The notes below the pieces were generated by a model, which was given only the letters and a program-made list of their open reading frames with translations, did not search any database and had not been told where the DNA came from. Source: Streptomyces nigra (GTDB lineage: Bacteria > Actinomycetota > Actinomycetes > Streptomycetales > Streptomycetaceae). Taken from it: a stretch of DNA of 64,000 nucleotides. The translations under genes were made by a program, and so were the position numbers. This document shows positions 21,798-31,121 of this stretch, piece by piece. Location: the NCBI RefSeq assembly GCF_003074055.1, contig NZ_CP029043.1, positions 2,968,501 to 3,032,500 of the forward strand. Direction: 5' to 3'. The number at the start of each line of letters is the position of its first letter. Position 1 is the stretch's first letter.

Positions 21798-22319
21798 ATG
21801 AACAGCGACAGCGACCTCCAGATCGCCGGCGACATCCTCGAAGTCCCGCACCTCCTCCAGGCCCCGCGCGAGCACCCGTCCACAGTGGCGGAGTTCGTCG
21901 GCCTGGCCCGCTCCCTCGCCGCCGACCGGTCGCAGTGGGAGCACCTGGTCCAGTACGACGCGACGACCCGCTGGTACCACCGGCTGCGCACCGGACCCGG
22001 CTACGAGGTGTGGCTGCTGTCCTGGGTGCCCGGACAGGGCAGCGGCCCGCACGACCACGGCCCGTCCTCCGGCGTGCTGACGGTGCTGGACGGCACCCTG
22101 ACCGAGCACACCGAGCGCGGTACGCACGTCCTGCGCCCCGGCGACGAGCGGGTCTTCGCGCCCGGCTACACCCACGACGTGGTCAACGACGCGCTGGAGC
22201 CCGCGGTCAGCCTGCACGTCTACTACCCGGGCCTCACCGAGATGCCGATGGTCCCCCGCACCCAGCTCCGCGCCGCCCCGGCGCCCGCGGCCTGCGAGGC
22301 GCGCCCGGTGTCCGCCTGA
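21798..22319 (+). CDS. Cysteine dioxygenase-family cupin protein
   Basis: A 173-residue cupin. The metal-binding pair His85 and His87 lies in [18 protein letters not shown], and the third ligand His140 lies in VSLHVYYPG. This is the 3-His iron site of cysteine dioxygenase-type thiol dioxygenases. The family oxidises cysteine to cysteine sulfinate with O2. A related thiol substrate such as 3-mercaptopropionate is possible. The start [20 protein letters not shown] follows TGAGGAACC at a longish spacing (about 14 bases). The frame is open upstream, so a longer N-terminus is conceivable. It lies 33 bases upstream of fbiA and may be co-transcribed with it, though no functional tie to F420 is known. 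Confidence 0.85.
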   Translation: MNSDSDLQIAGDILEVPHLLQAPREHPSTVAEFVGLARSLAADRSQWEHLVQYDATTRWYHRLRTGPGYEVWLLSWVPGQGSGPHDHGPSSGVLTVLDGTLTEHTERGTHVLRPGDERVFAPGYTHDVVNDALEPAVSLHVYYPGLTEMPMVPRTQLRAAPAPAACEARPVSA

Positions 22320-22352
22320 CGCGTTGTCGTACCCGCCTGCCAGACTTGGGCC

Positions 22353-23312
22353 ATGCGCATTGTGGTTCTGGCAGGCGGCATCGGCGGTGCCCGGTTCCTG
22401 CGTGGTCTGAAGCGGGCCGCGCCGGACGCGGACATCACGGTCATCGGCAACACCGGGGACGACATCCACCTCTTCGGGCTGAAGGTCTGCCCGGACCTCG
22501 ACACGGTGATGTACACGCTCGGCGGCGGCATCAACGAGGAGCAGGGCTGGGGCCGGGCCGACGAGACCTTCCATCTGAAGGAGGAGCTCGCCGCCTACGG
22601 AGTGGGCCCGGAGTGGTTCGGCCTCGGCGACCGGGACTTCGCCACGCACATCGTGCGGACGCAGATGATCGGCGCCGGGTACCCGCTCAGCGCGGTGACG
22701 CAGGCGCTGTGCGACCGCTGGCAGCCCGGGGTGCGGCTGATCCCCATGACCGACGACCGCGTCGAGACGCATGTGGCCGTCGAGATCGACGGCGAGCGCA
22801 AGGCCGTCCACTTCCAGGAGTACTGGGTGCGGCTGCGCGCCTCGGTGCCCGCCGAGGCGATCGTCCCGGTCGGCGCCGAGCAGTCGAAGCCCGCGCCGGG
22901 CGTCCTGGAGGCGATCGCGCAGGCGGACGTCGTCCTGTTCCCGCCGTCCAACCCGGTCGTCTCGGTCGGCACGATCCTGGCCGTGCCCGGCATCCGCGAG
23001 GCCATCGCCGACGCGGGCGTGCCGGTCGTGGGCCTCTCCCCCATCGTCGGCGGCGCGCCCGTGCGCGGGATGGCCGACAAGGTGCTCGCGGCGGTCGGCG
23101 TGGAGTCGACGGCCGCGGCGGTCGCCGAGCACTACGGCTCGGGGCTGCTGGACGGCTGGCTCGTCGACACCGTGGACGCCGAGGCCGTGGACCGGGTGGA
23201 GGCGGCCGGGATCCGCTGCCGGGCCGTCCCGCTGATGATGACCGACCCGGACGCGGCCGCGCAGATGGCCCGCGAGGCGCTGGCGCTCGCGGAGGAGGTG
23301 CGGGGCGCGTGA
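22353..23312 (+). CDS. fbiA: 2-phospho-L-lactate (phosphoenolpyruvyl) transferase of F420 biosynthesis
   Basis: A 319-residue enzyme (CofD/FbiA family) that transfers the activated phosphoenolpyruvyl or phospholactyl group onto the deazaflavin FO, making (dehydro-)F420-0. The N-terminus [19 protein letters not shown] is the family's nucleotide-binding opening. The segments [22 protein letters not shown] and [17 protein letters not shown] are also characteristic. Its stop overlaps the start of fbiB by 4 bases (GTGA), indicating translational coupling. FO synthase (fbiC) and fbiD are not in the window and would be elsewhere. The same gene pair next to whiB is found in mycobacteria. Confidence 0.95.
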   Translation: MRIVVLAGGIGGARFLRGLKRAAPDADITVIGNTGDDIHLFGLKVCPDLDTVMYTLGGGINEEQGWGRADETFHLKEELAAYGVGPEWFGLGDRDFATHIVRTQMIGAGYPLSAVTQALCDRWQPGVRLIPMTDDRVETHVAVEIDGERKAVHFQEYWVRLRASVPAEAIVPVGAEQSKPAPGVLEAIAQADVVLFPPSNPVVSVGTILAVPGIREAIADAGVPVVGLSPIVGGAPVRGMADKVLAAVGVESTAAAVAEHYGSGLLDGWLVDTVDAEAVDRVEAAGIRCRAVPLMMTDPDAAAQMAREALALAEEVRGA

Positions 23313-24619
23313 GCGGGCCGTCCGCCGAGGGGTACCGCGTCTGGGCCGTGCCGGGACTGCCCGAGGTCCGGCCGGGCGACGACCTCGCCAAGCTGATCGC
23401 CGCCGCAGAGCCCGGGCTCGTCGACGGGGACGTCCTGCTGGTCACCTCGAAGATCGTGTCCAAGGCCGAGGGCCGGATCGTCGAGGCCGCCGACCGGGAG
23501 GCCGCGATCGACGCGGAGACCGTGCGGGTCGTGGCGCGCCGCGGCCCCCTGCGCATCGTGGAGAACCGCCAGGGGCTCGTCATGGCCGCGGCCGGGGTCG
23601 ACGCCTCCAACACCCGCCCCGGGACCGTGCTGCTGCTGCCCGAGGACGCGGACGCGTCCGCGCGCGCGATCCGCGAGGGACTGCGCGCCACGCTCGGCGT
23701 CGACGTCGGCGTCCTCGTCACCGACACCTTCGGGCGGCCCTGGCGGACCGGGCTCACCGACGTCGCGATCGGCGCCGCCGGTGTCCGGGTGCTCGACGAT
23801 CTGCGCGGCGGCCGGGACGCCCACGGCAACCCGCTGAGCGCGACCGTCGTGGCGACCGCGGACGAACTCGCCGCCGCCGGCGACCTCGTGAAGGGCAAGG
23901 CCGAGGGACTGCCCGTCGCCGTGGTGCGCGGCCTCGCGCACACCGTGACCGAGGACGACGGGGCGGGCGCGCGGCCCCTGGTGCGCGAGGCGCGGGACGA
24001 CATGTTCCGGCTCGGCACCTCGGAGGCCGTCCGGGAGGCCGTCACCCAGCGCAGGACCGTGCGGGCGTTCACGGACGAGCCGGTCGACCCGGGGGCCGTG
24101 CGCCGCGCGGTCGCGGCGGCCGTCACCGCCCCTGCCCCGCACCACACGACGCCGTGGCGGTTCGTGCTGCTGGAGTCGTCCGGGGCGCGCACCCGGCTGC
24201 TCGACGCCATGAAGGAGGCGTGGATCGCCGATCTGCGCCGGGACGGCAAGAGCGAGGAGTCCATCGCCAAGCGGGTGCGGCGCGGCGATGTGCTGCGCCA
24301 CGCCCCGTATCTGGTGGTGCCGTGTCTCGTCATGGACGGGGCGCACACCTACGGCGACGCGCGGCGGGACGCCGCCGAGCGGGAGATGTTCGTCGTCGCG
24401 ACCGGCGCCGGCGTGCAGAACTTCCTGGTCGCCCTGGCCGGTGAGCGGCTCGGCTCGGCCTGGGTGTCGTCCACGATGTTCTGCCGGGACGTCGTGCGCG
24501 AGGTGCTCGGACTGCCGGACGACTGGGACCCGATGGGGGCCGTGGCGGTCGGGCATCCGGCGCGGGAGCCCCGGCCCCGGCCCGAGCGGGAGGCGGCGGC
24601 CTTCGTCGAGGTGCGCTGA
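23309..24619 (+). CDS. fbiB: Coenzyme F420-0:L-glutamate ligase / FMN reductase
   Basis: A 436-residue two-domain enzyme. The N-terminal domain (about 1-240) is the gamma-glutamyl ligase: [49 protein letters not shown]. The C-terminal domain (about 245-436) is a nitroreductase-like flavin domain, [20 protein letters not shown] to the end. In actinobacteria this fusion adds the polyglutamate tail to F420-0, and the flavin domain reduces dehydro-F420-0. The GTG start at 23309 overlaps the fbiA stop. F420 supports many redox enzymes of secondary metabolism in Streptomyces. Confidence 0.95.
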   Translation: MSGPSAEGYRVWAVPGLPEVRPGDDLAKLIAAAEPGLVDGDVLLVTSKIVSKAEGRIVEAADREAAIDAETVRVVARRGPLRIVENRQGLVMAAAGVDASNTRPGTVLLLPEDADASARAIREGLRATLGVDVGVLVTDTFGRPWRTGLTDVAIGAAGVRVLDDLRGGRDAHGNPLSATVVATADELAAAGDLVKGKAEGLPVAVVRGLAHTVTEDDGAGARPLVREARDDMFRLGTSEAVREAVTQRRTVRAFTDEPVDPGAVRRAVAAAVTAPAPHHTTPWRFVLLESSGARTRLLDAMKEAWIADLRRDGKSEESIAKRVRRGDVLRHAPYLVVPCLVMDGAHTYGDARRDAAEREMFVVATGAGVQNFLVALAGERLGSAWVSSTMFCRDVVREVLGLPDDWDPMGAVAVGHPAREPRPRPEREAAAFVEVR

Positions 24620-24694
24620 CGCAGCGCGCGAAGCGCCTACGCTCGTAGGGCGCCTCCTTCAAGGCGCACGCCCCTCCCCCACCCCGAGGACACC

Positions 24695-25696
24695 GTGGCA
24701 GGACGATTCCCCCAGCGGCCCACGCGTACGACCGTGCGCGGCGGGCAGGTCGCCGTGCCCGCAGGCGTGCCGCGCCAGGCGACGGCGCCGGGACGGGTGC
24801 GGACCTGGGTACCGGACGGGCCGCTCGATCTCGGGCTGGTCCTGGGGCCGCTGCGTCGGGGGCCGGGCGATCCGACGTTCCGCGCGACGCCGGACGGTTC
24901 GGTGTGGCGGACCGCGCTGACCCCGGCCGGGCCCGGCACGCTGCGGGTCGTCGCGCGCGGCGCCGAGGTGCGCGGCGAGGCCTGGGGACCGGGCGCCGAG
25001 TGGCTGCTGGAGCAGTTGCCGGAGATGCTCGGCGCCGCCGACGACCCGTCCGTCTTCGTGCCCCGGCACCGGGTGGTCGCGGAGGCCCGGCACCGGCGGC
25101 CGGGACTGCGGCTGACCCGCACCGGTCTGGTGATGGAGTCGCTGATCCCGTCGATCCTGGAGCAGAAGGTCACGACGGACGAGGCGTACCGGGCCTGGCG
25201 GCTGCTGGTGCGCGCGTACGGCGAGCCGGCGCCCGGGCCCGCGCCCGAGCGGATGTGTGTGATGCCCCACCCGCGGACCTGGGCGCTGATCCCGTCCTGG
25301 GAGTGGCACCGGGCCGGCGTGGACAACAAGCGGGCGTCGGCGGTCCTGCGGGCCGTGCGGGTCGCCGCGCGCATGGAGGAGGCGGTCCGGATGGCCCCGG
25401 CCGAGGCGCAGGCCCGGCTGGAGCTGGTGCCGGGGATCGGGCCCTGGACGTCGGCCGAGGTCGTGCAGCGCAGTCACGGCGCGGCGGACTCGGTCACCGT
25501 GGGGGACGTGCATCTGCCGGGCATCGTGGGGTTCGCGCTGGCCGGGGACCGGGACGCGGACGACGCCGTGATGCTGGAGCTGCTGGAGCCGTACGCGGGG
25601 CAGCGGCACCGGGCGGCCCGGCTGATCCTGCTGAGCGGGCGCGTGCCCAAGCGGCGGGCGCCGAAGATGCCCCGGGTGGACATCGGCCGCTGGTGA
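24695..25696 (+). CDS. AlkA-like DNA-3-methyladenine glycosylase
   Basis: A 333-residue base-excision repair protein of the HhH-GPD superfamily. The helix-hairpin-helix is ELVPGIGPWTSAEVVQRS (residues 243-260) and the catalytic Asp is Asp271 in VTVGDVHLPG. ILEQKVT at 154-160 matches the AlkA interior motif. The N-terminal 120 residues form the beta-rich AlkA N-domain. It would remove alkylated bases such as 3-methyladenine from DNA. The start is a GTG preceded by CGAGGA. It is 75 bases after fbiB on the same strand and convergent with manC. The substrate range is inferred from the family. Confidence 0.85.
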   Translation: MAGRFPQRPTRTTVRGGQVAVPAGVPRQATAPGRVRTWVPDGPLDLGLVLGPLRRGPGDPTFRATPDGSVWRTALTPAGPGTLRVVARGAEVRGEAWGPGAEWLLEQLPEMLGAADDPSVFVPRHRVVAEARHRRPGLRLTRTGLVMESLIPSILEQKVTTDEAYRAWRLLVRAYGEPAPGPAPERMCVMPHPRTWALIPSWEWHRAGVDNKRASAVLRAVRVAARMEEAVRMAPAEAQARLELVPGIGPWTSAEVVQRSHGAADSVTVGDVHLPGIVGFALAGDRDADDAVMLELLEPYAGQRHRAARLILLSGRVPKRRAPKMPRVDIGRW

Positions 25697-25729
25697 CGGC
25701 GGGCCGGGCCCACCGTCACCCGGCGCCGG

Positions 25730-26812
25730 TTACAGGTCCGGTGAGAAGCGCACCGCGCCCGCCGGGATACGGGCGTCGCACCAGATCCGCGCGCCCTCGC
25801 GCAGTTCGTTGTCCGCGCCGACCACCGCGCCGTCCCCGATGACCGTGCCGGTGAGGACCGAGCGCTCGCCCACCCGGGCGCGGGTGCCGATGAGCGAGTC
25901 GGTGATGACCGCGCCGGGCTCGATGACGGCGCCCGGCAGGATCGTGCTGCCGAAGACACGCGCGCCCTCGGCGACGAACGCGCCCTCGCCCACCACCGTG
26001 CCGCCGGTCAGCTTGGCGTCGGCGGCCACCGTGGCCGTGGGCAGGACGAGCCGGTCGCCGCAGCGTCCGGGCACCGCGGGCGACGGGGCGCGGCCGAGGA
26101 CGAGGTCGGCGGAGCCGCGTACGAAGGCCGCGGGCGTGCCCAGATCGAGCCAGTAGGTGGAGTCGACCATGCCCTGCAGATGGGCGCCGGCCGACAGCAG
26201 TTCGGGGAAGGTCTCGCGCTCCACGGAGACGGGGCGGCCCGCCGGGATGGTGTCGATGACCGAGCGGCGGAACACGTAGGCGCCCGCGTTGATCTGGTCG
26301 GTGACGATCTCCTCGGGGGTCTGCGGCTTCTCCAGGAACGCCGTGACCCGGCCGGTGTCGTCGGTGGGGACGAGGCCGTACGCCCGCGGGTCGGTGACCT
26401 TCGTCAGATGCAGGGAGACGTCGGCGCCGCTGGTCTCGTGGGTGCGGACCAGGGCGGCGATGTCCAGGCCCGTGAGGATGTCGCCGTTGAAGATCAGGAC
26501 CGGGTCGTCGGGCGCGGAGCGCAGCCGGGAGGCGACGTTGCGGATCGCGCCGCCGGTGCCGAGGGGCTCCTCCTCCGTCACGTACTCCAAGTGCAGTCCG
26601 AGCGCGGAGCCGTCGCCGAAGTACGGTTCGAAGACCTCCGCCAGATAGGACGTCGCCAGCACGATGTGGTCGACGCCCGCCGCTCTCGCTCTCGCCAGCT
26701 GGTGCGTGAGGAACGGGACCCCGGCCGCCGGGACCATGGGCTTCGGCGTGTGCACGGTGAGCGGACGCAACCGAGTGCCCTTGCCGCCGACCAGGAGGAT
26801 CGCTTCTGTCAC
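25730..26812 (-). CDS. manC: Mannose-1-phosphate guanylyltransferase-type NDP-sugar pyrophosphorylase
   Basis: A 360-residue nucleotidyltransferase. Residues 1-235 form the pyrophosphorylase domain with the signature VGGKGTRLRPLTVHTPKPM. FNGDILTG carries the metal-binding Asp and FLEKPQTP the sugar-binding Lys. Residues 255-350 form a left-handed beta-helix with hexapeptide-like repeats (GTVVGEGAFVAEGARVFGS). It most likely makes GDP-mannose from mannose-1-phosphate and GTP, matching the manA and manB genes in the window and the equivalent mycobacterial position. A different NDP-sugar specificity cannot be excluded. The GTG at 26812 opens VTEAILLVGG. The frame is open upstream, but that part lacks domain features. 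Confidence 0.88.
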   Translation of the reverse strand: MTEAILLVGGKGTRLRPLTVHTPKPMVPAAGVPFLTHQLARARAAGVDHIVLATSYLAEVFEPYFGDGSALGLHLEYVTEEEPLGTGGAIRNVASRLRSAPDDPVLIFNGDILTGLDIAALVRTHETSGADVSLHLTKVTDPRAYGLVPTDDTGRVTAFLEKPQTPEEIVTDQINAGAYVFRRSVIDTIPAGRPVSVERETFPELLSAGAHLQGMVDSTYWLDLGTPAAFVRGSADLVLGRAPSPAVPGRCGDRLVLPTATVAADAKLTGGTVVGEGAFVAEGARVFGSTILPGAVIEPGAVITDSLIGTRARVGERSVLTGTVIGDGAVVGADNELREGARIWCDARIPAGAVRFSPDL

Positions 26813-27067
26813 CTGTCGTCTCTGCTTCCTGCCGGGACCGGCCCGAACTGGATTTCGGCCGGCCAGTGTATGCAGACCGTTGTGCGGTGCCCTCGACGGC
26901 AGTGCGGTGGCTCGTGTCCCGCCCCTCGTCCCCCGACGGCGGTGAATGCGACCCCATGGCCCCCCATGAGTCCCCCTTCGACCGGACGACGTCCAGGGCC
27001 CCCTGTCAGACACCTACCGGTCCGAACGGGTTCCCTGGACGTCCTTGCCCGTCGGCTCCTCCCGTGG

Positions 27068-28606
27068 TCAGCGGCCCTGGTAGCGGGCGGCCGTCGAACG
27101 GGCCGAGCCGAGCTTGCGGTAGAGCTGGAGCCCCGGGCACTCCGTGGAGAAGCCGTCCCGGTGACCGGAGATCACATTCAGTCGTACGTTCTTTCCCTTT
27201 CGGTAGAGATTGCCACCGCCGGACGTCAGATATGTCTTTCCGCGCGGATTGGCGCCGTAGAGACCGAGCTTCCAGGCGGTGAGGCGGGCGACGGCCTTCA
27301 GGGCGGACTTGGACGGCTTGGTGGAGCCGTAGCTGCCGAGGACGGCGATCCCCATGCTGTTCGTGTTGAAACCACGGGTGTGGGCGCCCAGGACGGCCTT
27401 CGCGACGCCCCCGGCCCGGCCCTCGTAGATGTTTCCGCACTTGTCGACGAGGAAGTTGTAGCCGATGTCGCGCCAGCCCATGCTCACGACGTGGTAGCGG
27501 TAGATACCGCGGATGACGGAAGGGGCCTGCGCGCAGGTGTACTTGCTGCCGGTCGCCGTGTGGTGGACGAAGGCCGCCTTCACCTTGCTCGTGTAGACGA
27601 ACCGGCTCTCCCGCCAGCGCTCGTTCGCGCCCCAGCCGCGCCGGGTGACGATGCGCGGTCGCGGCCCGATGTACGGCTTCGCCTTCTGGGCCGCCGTCAG
27701 TTCGCTGCCGCGCAGGGTCAGCAGCTCCCGTTCGGTCTCTGCCCGGCCGAGGGCGGGGATCTCGGCGGCGCTCAGGGCGGCGACGTCGGCGTTGACGGTG
27801 GAGCCGGCGACGGCGTCGGCGGTCTCCGGCTGCAAGGCCCCGGGCCGGGCCGCGCCGAGCGTGTCGTCCTGGGGGGCGGCCTCGCCGGGGTCGACGAGTT
27901 CGAGGCGCAGGCCGGTGGGCAGGGGGGCGGCGGCTGCGGGGGCGGCGGCCGGCGTGCCGTCGGCCGGGGTTGCGGTGCCGTCGGCCGGGGTCTTGTCCGG
28001 GGCGGGGTCGGCGCCGGTCGGGGCGGGTTGGGTGCCCTGGGGGGCGGTTCCGGTGCCCTCCGGGACGGGTTCCGCGCCCTCCGGGACGACCCGTAGTTCG
28101 ACGCCGTTCGACGCTCCGACCCAGAGAGGGGCCGTCGCGCCGCGCAGCCGCCCGTCGGCACCCTCCTCGGTGTCCGGGTCGGCCGCGTGGTCGGCGTTGT
28201 GGGTCTCCACGTCCTGCCAGTCGGACCAGACGCCGGTGGCCACCTCCCGGGTGCGGATCTGCACCCGGCCGTGGAGTTCGGCGGCCGGGTCGTCCCAGAC
28301 GACGCCGACGAGGGAGAAGGGACGTACGGTCCGGCGGGACAGCCCCTGTGCGGCGGGGCCGTCCACGGCACGGTCACGGGTGAGGGGGACGAGGGGCAGG
28401 GACTGGGTGCTGCCGGCGGTGCTCTCCCGGCGCGCCGACGGGCCGGCCGACAGGGCCGCGCTCGTGGCCGCTTCCGCACCGGGCGCCGGTCTCGCGGTCG
28501 CGGCCACGGCGGGTGGGGTGAGCGGGAGAGCGAGAGCGGCCGCGCACGTGACACCGATCGAGGAAGCAAGGAATCCACGCATACCCCTGATGTTGAACAT
28601 AGTCAT
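27068..28606 (-). CDS. Exported N-acetylmuramoyl-L-alanine amidase (PGRP/Amidase_2 type)
   Basis: A 512-residue secreted protein. A signal peptide (RGFLASSIGVTCAAALALPL) is followed by about 280 residues containing a Pro/Ala/Thr-rich linker. The C-terminal (about 325-512) peptidoglycan-recognition amidase domain shows zinc motifs FVHHTATG and ISGHRDGFSTECPG and the substrate strand YNFLVDKCGNIYEGRAGG. It would cleave the amide bond between N-acetylmuramic acid and L-Ala in the wall or in released fragments. The ATG at 28606 follows GGACAGG. It is divergent from the TIGR03089 gene and next to the LCP cluster, which fits a cell-envelope neighbourhood. Confidence 0.9.
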   Translation of the reverse strand: MTMFNIRGMRGFLASSIGVTCAAALALPLTPPAVAATARPAPGAEAATSAALSAGPSARRESTAGSTQSLPLVPLTRDRAVDGPAAQGLSRRTVRPFSLVGVVWDDPAAELHGRVQIRTREVATGVWSDWQDVETHNADHAADPDTEEGADGRLRGATAPLWVGASNGVELRVVPEGAEPVPEGTGTAPQGTQPAPTGADPAPDKTPADGTATPADGTPAAAPAAAAPLPTGLRLELVDPGEAAPQDDTLGAARPGALQPETADAVAGSTVNADVAALSAAEIPALGRAETERELLTLRGSELTAAQKAKPYIGPRPRIVTRRGWGANERWRESRFVYTSKVKAAFVHHTATGSKYTCAQAPSVIRGIYRYHVVSMGWRDIGYNFLVDKCGNIYEGRAGGVAKAVLGAHTRGFNTNSMGIAVLGSYGSTKPSKSALKAVARLTAWKLGLYGANPRGKTYLTSGGGNLYRKGKNVRLNVISGHRDGFSTECPGLQLYRKLGSARSTAARYQGR

Positions 28607-28721
28607 ACAAACCTGTCCATCGAGGACTTGACGGGGCGTCTGCGGGGGTTCGCCCGAACCGGTGGCCGGGCGTTGGTGCCGGTGGGGGTGCGGGCCGGGG
28701 CGCCCGCGTAGGCTTGCGCGG

Positions 28722-29477
28722 GTGAACGCCACCGACCGCACCCCTGCCGACCTGCTGCGTTCCGCGCTCGCCGCGGATCCCGGACGTCCCCTGGTGACCT
28801 TCTACGACGACGCCACCGGGGAGCGCGTCGAATTGTCCGTGGCCACCTTCGCCAATTGGGTGTCCAAGACGGCGAACCTGCTCCAGGGCCATCTGAACGC
28901 CGGCCCGGGCGACCGGGTCACGCTGCTGCTGCCCGCGCACTGGCAGACCGCCGTGTGGCTGCTGGCCTGTTCGTCGGTGGGCGCGATCGCGGACGTGGGC
29001 GGGGACCCGGCGGCGGCCGACGTGGTGGTCAGCGGCCCGGACACGCTGGAGACGGCGCGGGCCTGCCGGGGCGAGCGGGTGGCGCTGGCGCTGCGGCCGC
29101 TCGGCGGCCGTTTCCCGCAGCCCCCGGAGGGCTTCGCCGACTACGCGGTGGAGGTGCCGAGCCAGGGCGACCGCTTCGCGCCGTTCGCGCCGGTGGACCC
29201 CGACGAGCCGGCGCTGATCGTGGCCGGGCGGGAGTTCAGCGCCGCCGAGGTGGTGGAGCGGGCCCGCGCCGAGGCACCGGGCCTGGGGCTGACCGGACCG
29301 GGCTCGCGCATCCTGTCGACGCTGCCGTACGACACCTGGGAGGGTCTCGACGCCGGGCTGTACGCGGCGCTGGCGACAGGCGGCTCGGTCGTGCTCTGCC
29401 GCAACGCCGCATCGCTGGACGAGGAGGCGCTGGCCCGGCGGATCGAGGCGGAACGGGTGACCACCACCGCCCGCTGA
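28722..29477 (+). CDS. TIGR03089-family (AMP-binding-like) protein
   Basis: A 251-residue protein from a GTG at 28722 (VNATDRTPADLLRSALAADP). It resembles the N-terminal part of acyl-CoA synthetases or adenylating enzymes (DPGRPLVTFYDDATGERVELS, FANWVSKTANLL, GDRVTLLLPAHWQTAVWLLA). It lacks the P-loop-like motif and the C-terminal AMP-binding core, so adenylation activity is not expected in the usual form. This matches the actinobacterial TIGR03089 family, whose function is unknown, and which is encoded next to an LCP gene in mycobacteria too. It is divergent from the amidase and upstream of the first LCP gene. Confidence 0.83.
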   Translation: MNATDRTPADLLRSALAADPGRPLVTFYDDATGERVELSVATFANWVSKTANLLQGHLNAGPGDRVTLLLPAHWQTAVWLLACSSVGAIADVGGDPAAADVVVSGPDTLETARACRGERVALALRPLGGRFPQPPEGFADYAVEVPSQGDRFAPFAPVDPDEPALIVAGREFSAAEVVERARAEAPGLGLTGPGSRILSTLPYDTWEGLDAGLYAALATGGSVVLCRNAASLDEEALARRIEAERVTTTAR

Positions 29478-29703
29478 GCCGGGGTCGGCCCCCAACGGCC
29501 CCGACACCAGGGGCCCAGCCACTCAAAGCCCCATCACCAGCGGCCCCGCCACAAGCGGCCCCCGCCACCTGAAAGCCCGGCGGAGTCACCCCCTCCCGTC
29601 ACCCGTTCGGCGCAGCACCATCCGCCCCCCGGACGTCATCGGCGCCATGGTCGTAGGAGCAGCCCACACCGCACGCGCCATGTCATGAGGGGTGGACCCA
29701 GCC

Positions 29704-30897
29704 GTGACCGAGACCGCAGGCTCGCGCCGGGGGGCGTCGGCCAGGAGGACGTGGGTGCGGCGCGGGGCCGTCGGGGCCGGAGTGCTGCTCCTGGCCGCCG
29801 CCGGTACCGGATGGCTGGTGTACGCGAAGCTCGACGGGAACATCACCCCGGACGAGGCCGCCGCCGCCGAACTCGCCCGGTACGAGAAGGAGCGGCCGAG
29901 CGCGGCCGTGCGGGGGGCGCAGAACATCCTCGTCATCGGTTCGGACTCACGGGCCGGCGACGGCAACCGGCGCTACGGCCGCGACTCGGGCACCGAGCGG
30001 TCCGACACCACGATCCTGCTGCATCTGTCCGCCGACCACCGCAGCGCGACCGCCGTGTCGATACCCCGGGACCTGATGGTCGACGTCCCCGGCTGCCGGC
30101 GGACGGAGGGCGGGCGCAGCCGGCCCATGTTCGCGATGTTCAACTACGCCTTCCAGGTGGGCGGTTCGGCCTGCACGATCCGCACGGTGGAACGGATGAC
30201 CAACATCCGGGTGGACCACCACATGGTCGTGGACTTCCACGGCTTCAAGGAGATGGTGGACGCCGTCGACGGCGTGGAGATCTGCCTGACGAAGCCGATC
30301 CGCGACAAGGCGGCCAAGCTCCGCCTCCCTGCCGGGAAGGTGACGCTCGACGGCGAGCAGGCCCTCGGCTACGTCCGCGCCCGCAAGTCCCTCGGCGACG
30401 GCAGCGACACCGACCGCATGGAGCGTCAGCAGCGCTTCCTCGCCGCGCTGGTCCACAAGGTGCGCGGCAACGACGTCCTGCTGAACCCGGTGCGGCTCTA
30501 TCCGGTGCTGGACGCGGCGACGTCCTCCCTCACCACCGACCCGGCACTGGCCAGTTTGCGCGGTTTGTACGATCTCGTGCGCAGCGTGCGTGACATCCCC
30601 ACCGAACGCGTGCAATTCCTCACCGTCCCGCGCGAGTCCTACGTCTACAACGCCAATCGTGACCAGCTGGTGGAACCCGAGGCGCAGCGCCTCTTCGAGC
30701 GGCTGCGTCTCGATCTGCCGGTGGCGGTCGCGGATTCACGCGGGAAATCCCCGGCTTCCCGGGGCGAATCCGCCCATGGGAGTTCCGCGGACGGCGACGC
30801 GAAAGCCGTTCCGGGGCGCCCGGACGAACCCGCCGGACACGCTTCCCCGGCCCCCACGTTCCGCGGCAACACGGCCGCCGAGAACTCCTGCGAGTAA
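29704..30897 (+). CDS. LytR-CpsA-Psr (LCP) family cell-wall glycopolymer ligase 1
   Basis: A 397-residue membrane-anchored protein. A short cytosolic N-terminus and one transmembrane helix (VGAGVLLLAAAGTGWLVYA) precede the extracytoplasmic LCP domain, about residues 75-320. Hallmarks are ILVIGSDSRAG, the SIPRDLMVDVPG loop whose Arg and Asp bind the pyrophosphate, and the GYVRARKSLGDG...DRMERQQRF segment. LCP proteins transfer polyprenol-pyrophosphate-linked glycopolymers onto peptidoglycan or proteins. The tail after residue 330 is low-complexity and lacks the LytR_C domain. The GTG at 29704 was preferred over 29692 because the GAGGGG ribosome binding site ends at 29692. It is the first of five LCP genes here. 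Confidence 0.92.
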   Translation: MTETAGSRRGASARRTWVRRGAVGAGVLLLAAAGTGWLVYAKLDGNITPDEAAAAELARYEKERPSAAVRGAQNILVIGSDSRAGDGNRRYGRDSGTERSDTTILLHLSADHRSATAVSIPRDLMVDVPGCRRTEGGRSRPMFAMFNYAFQVGGSACTIRTVERMTNIRVDHHMVVDFHGFKEMVDAVDGVEICLTKPIRDKAAKLRLPAGKVTLDGEQALGYVRARKSLGDGSDTDRMERQQRFLAALVHKVRGNDVLLNPVRLYPVLDAATSSLTTDPALASLRGLYDLVRSVRDIPTERVQFLTVPRESYVYNANRDQLVEPEAQRLFERLRLDLPVAVADSRGKSPASRGESAHGSSADGDAKAVPGRPDEPAGHASPAPTFRGNTAAENSCE

Positions 30898-31121
30898 AGC
30901 GCTTCCCAAGTCAAGGCGGCCTGTCCAGGGGATTGGGCGGAATTGCCCAGTTGTAGGGACGTGGAATTTGTCACCGTTCTCGCTCGACGCTGAACTGGGC
31001 GGATAGTGTGAGCGATCCGGTGCACCCTGCCGTACTTAGGCTTGCGCACTGCTTGACCGAGAGACCCGAGCGCCTTGGAGGGGTAGGCGCCGCGTGGCCC
31101 CGACGGAGGATTCAGACAACC

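Noticed and set aside
29478-29703. CGGCCCC-rich degenerate repeats between TIGR03089 and LCP 1
   Set aside because: Irregular spacing and no inverted or direct repeat long enough to call; probably GC-rich non-coding drift.
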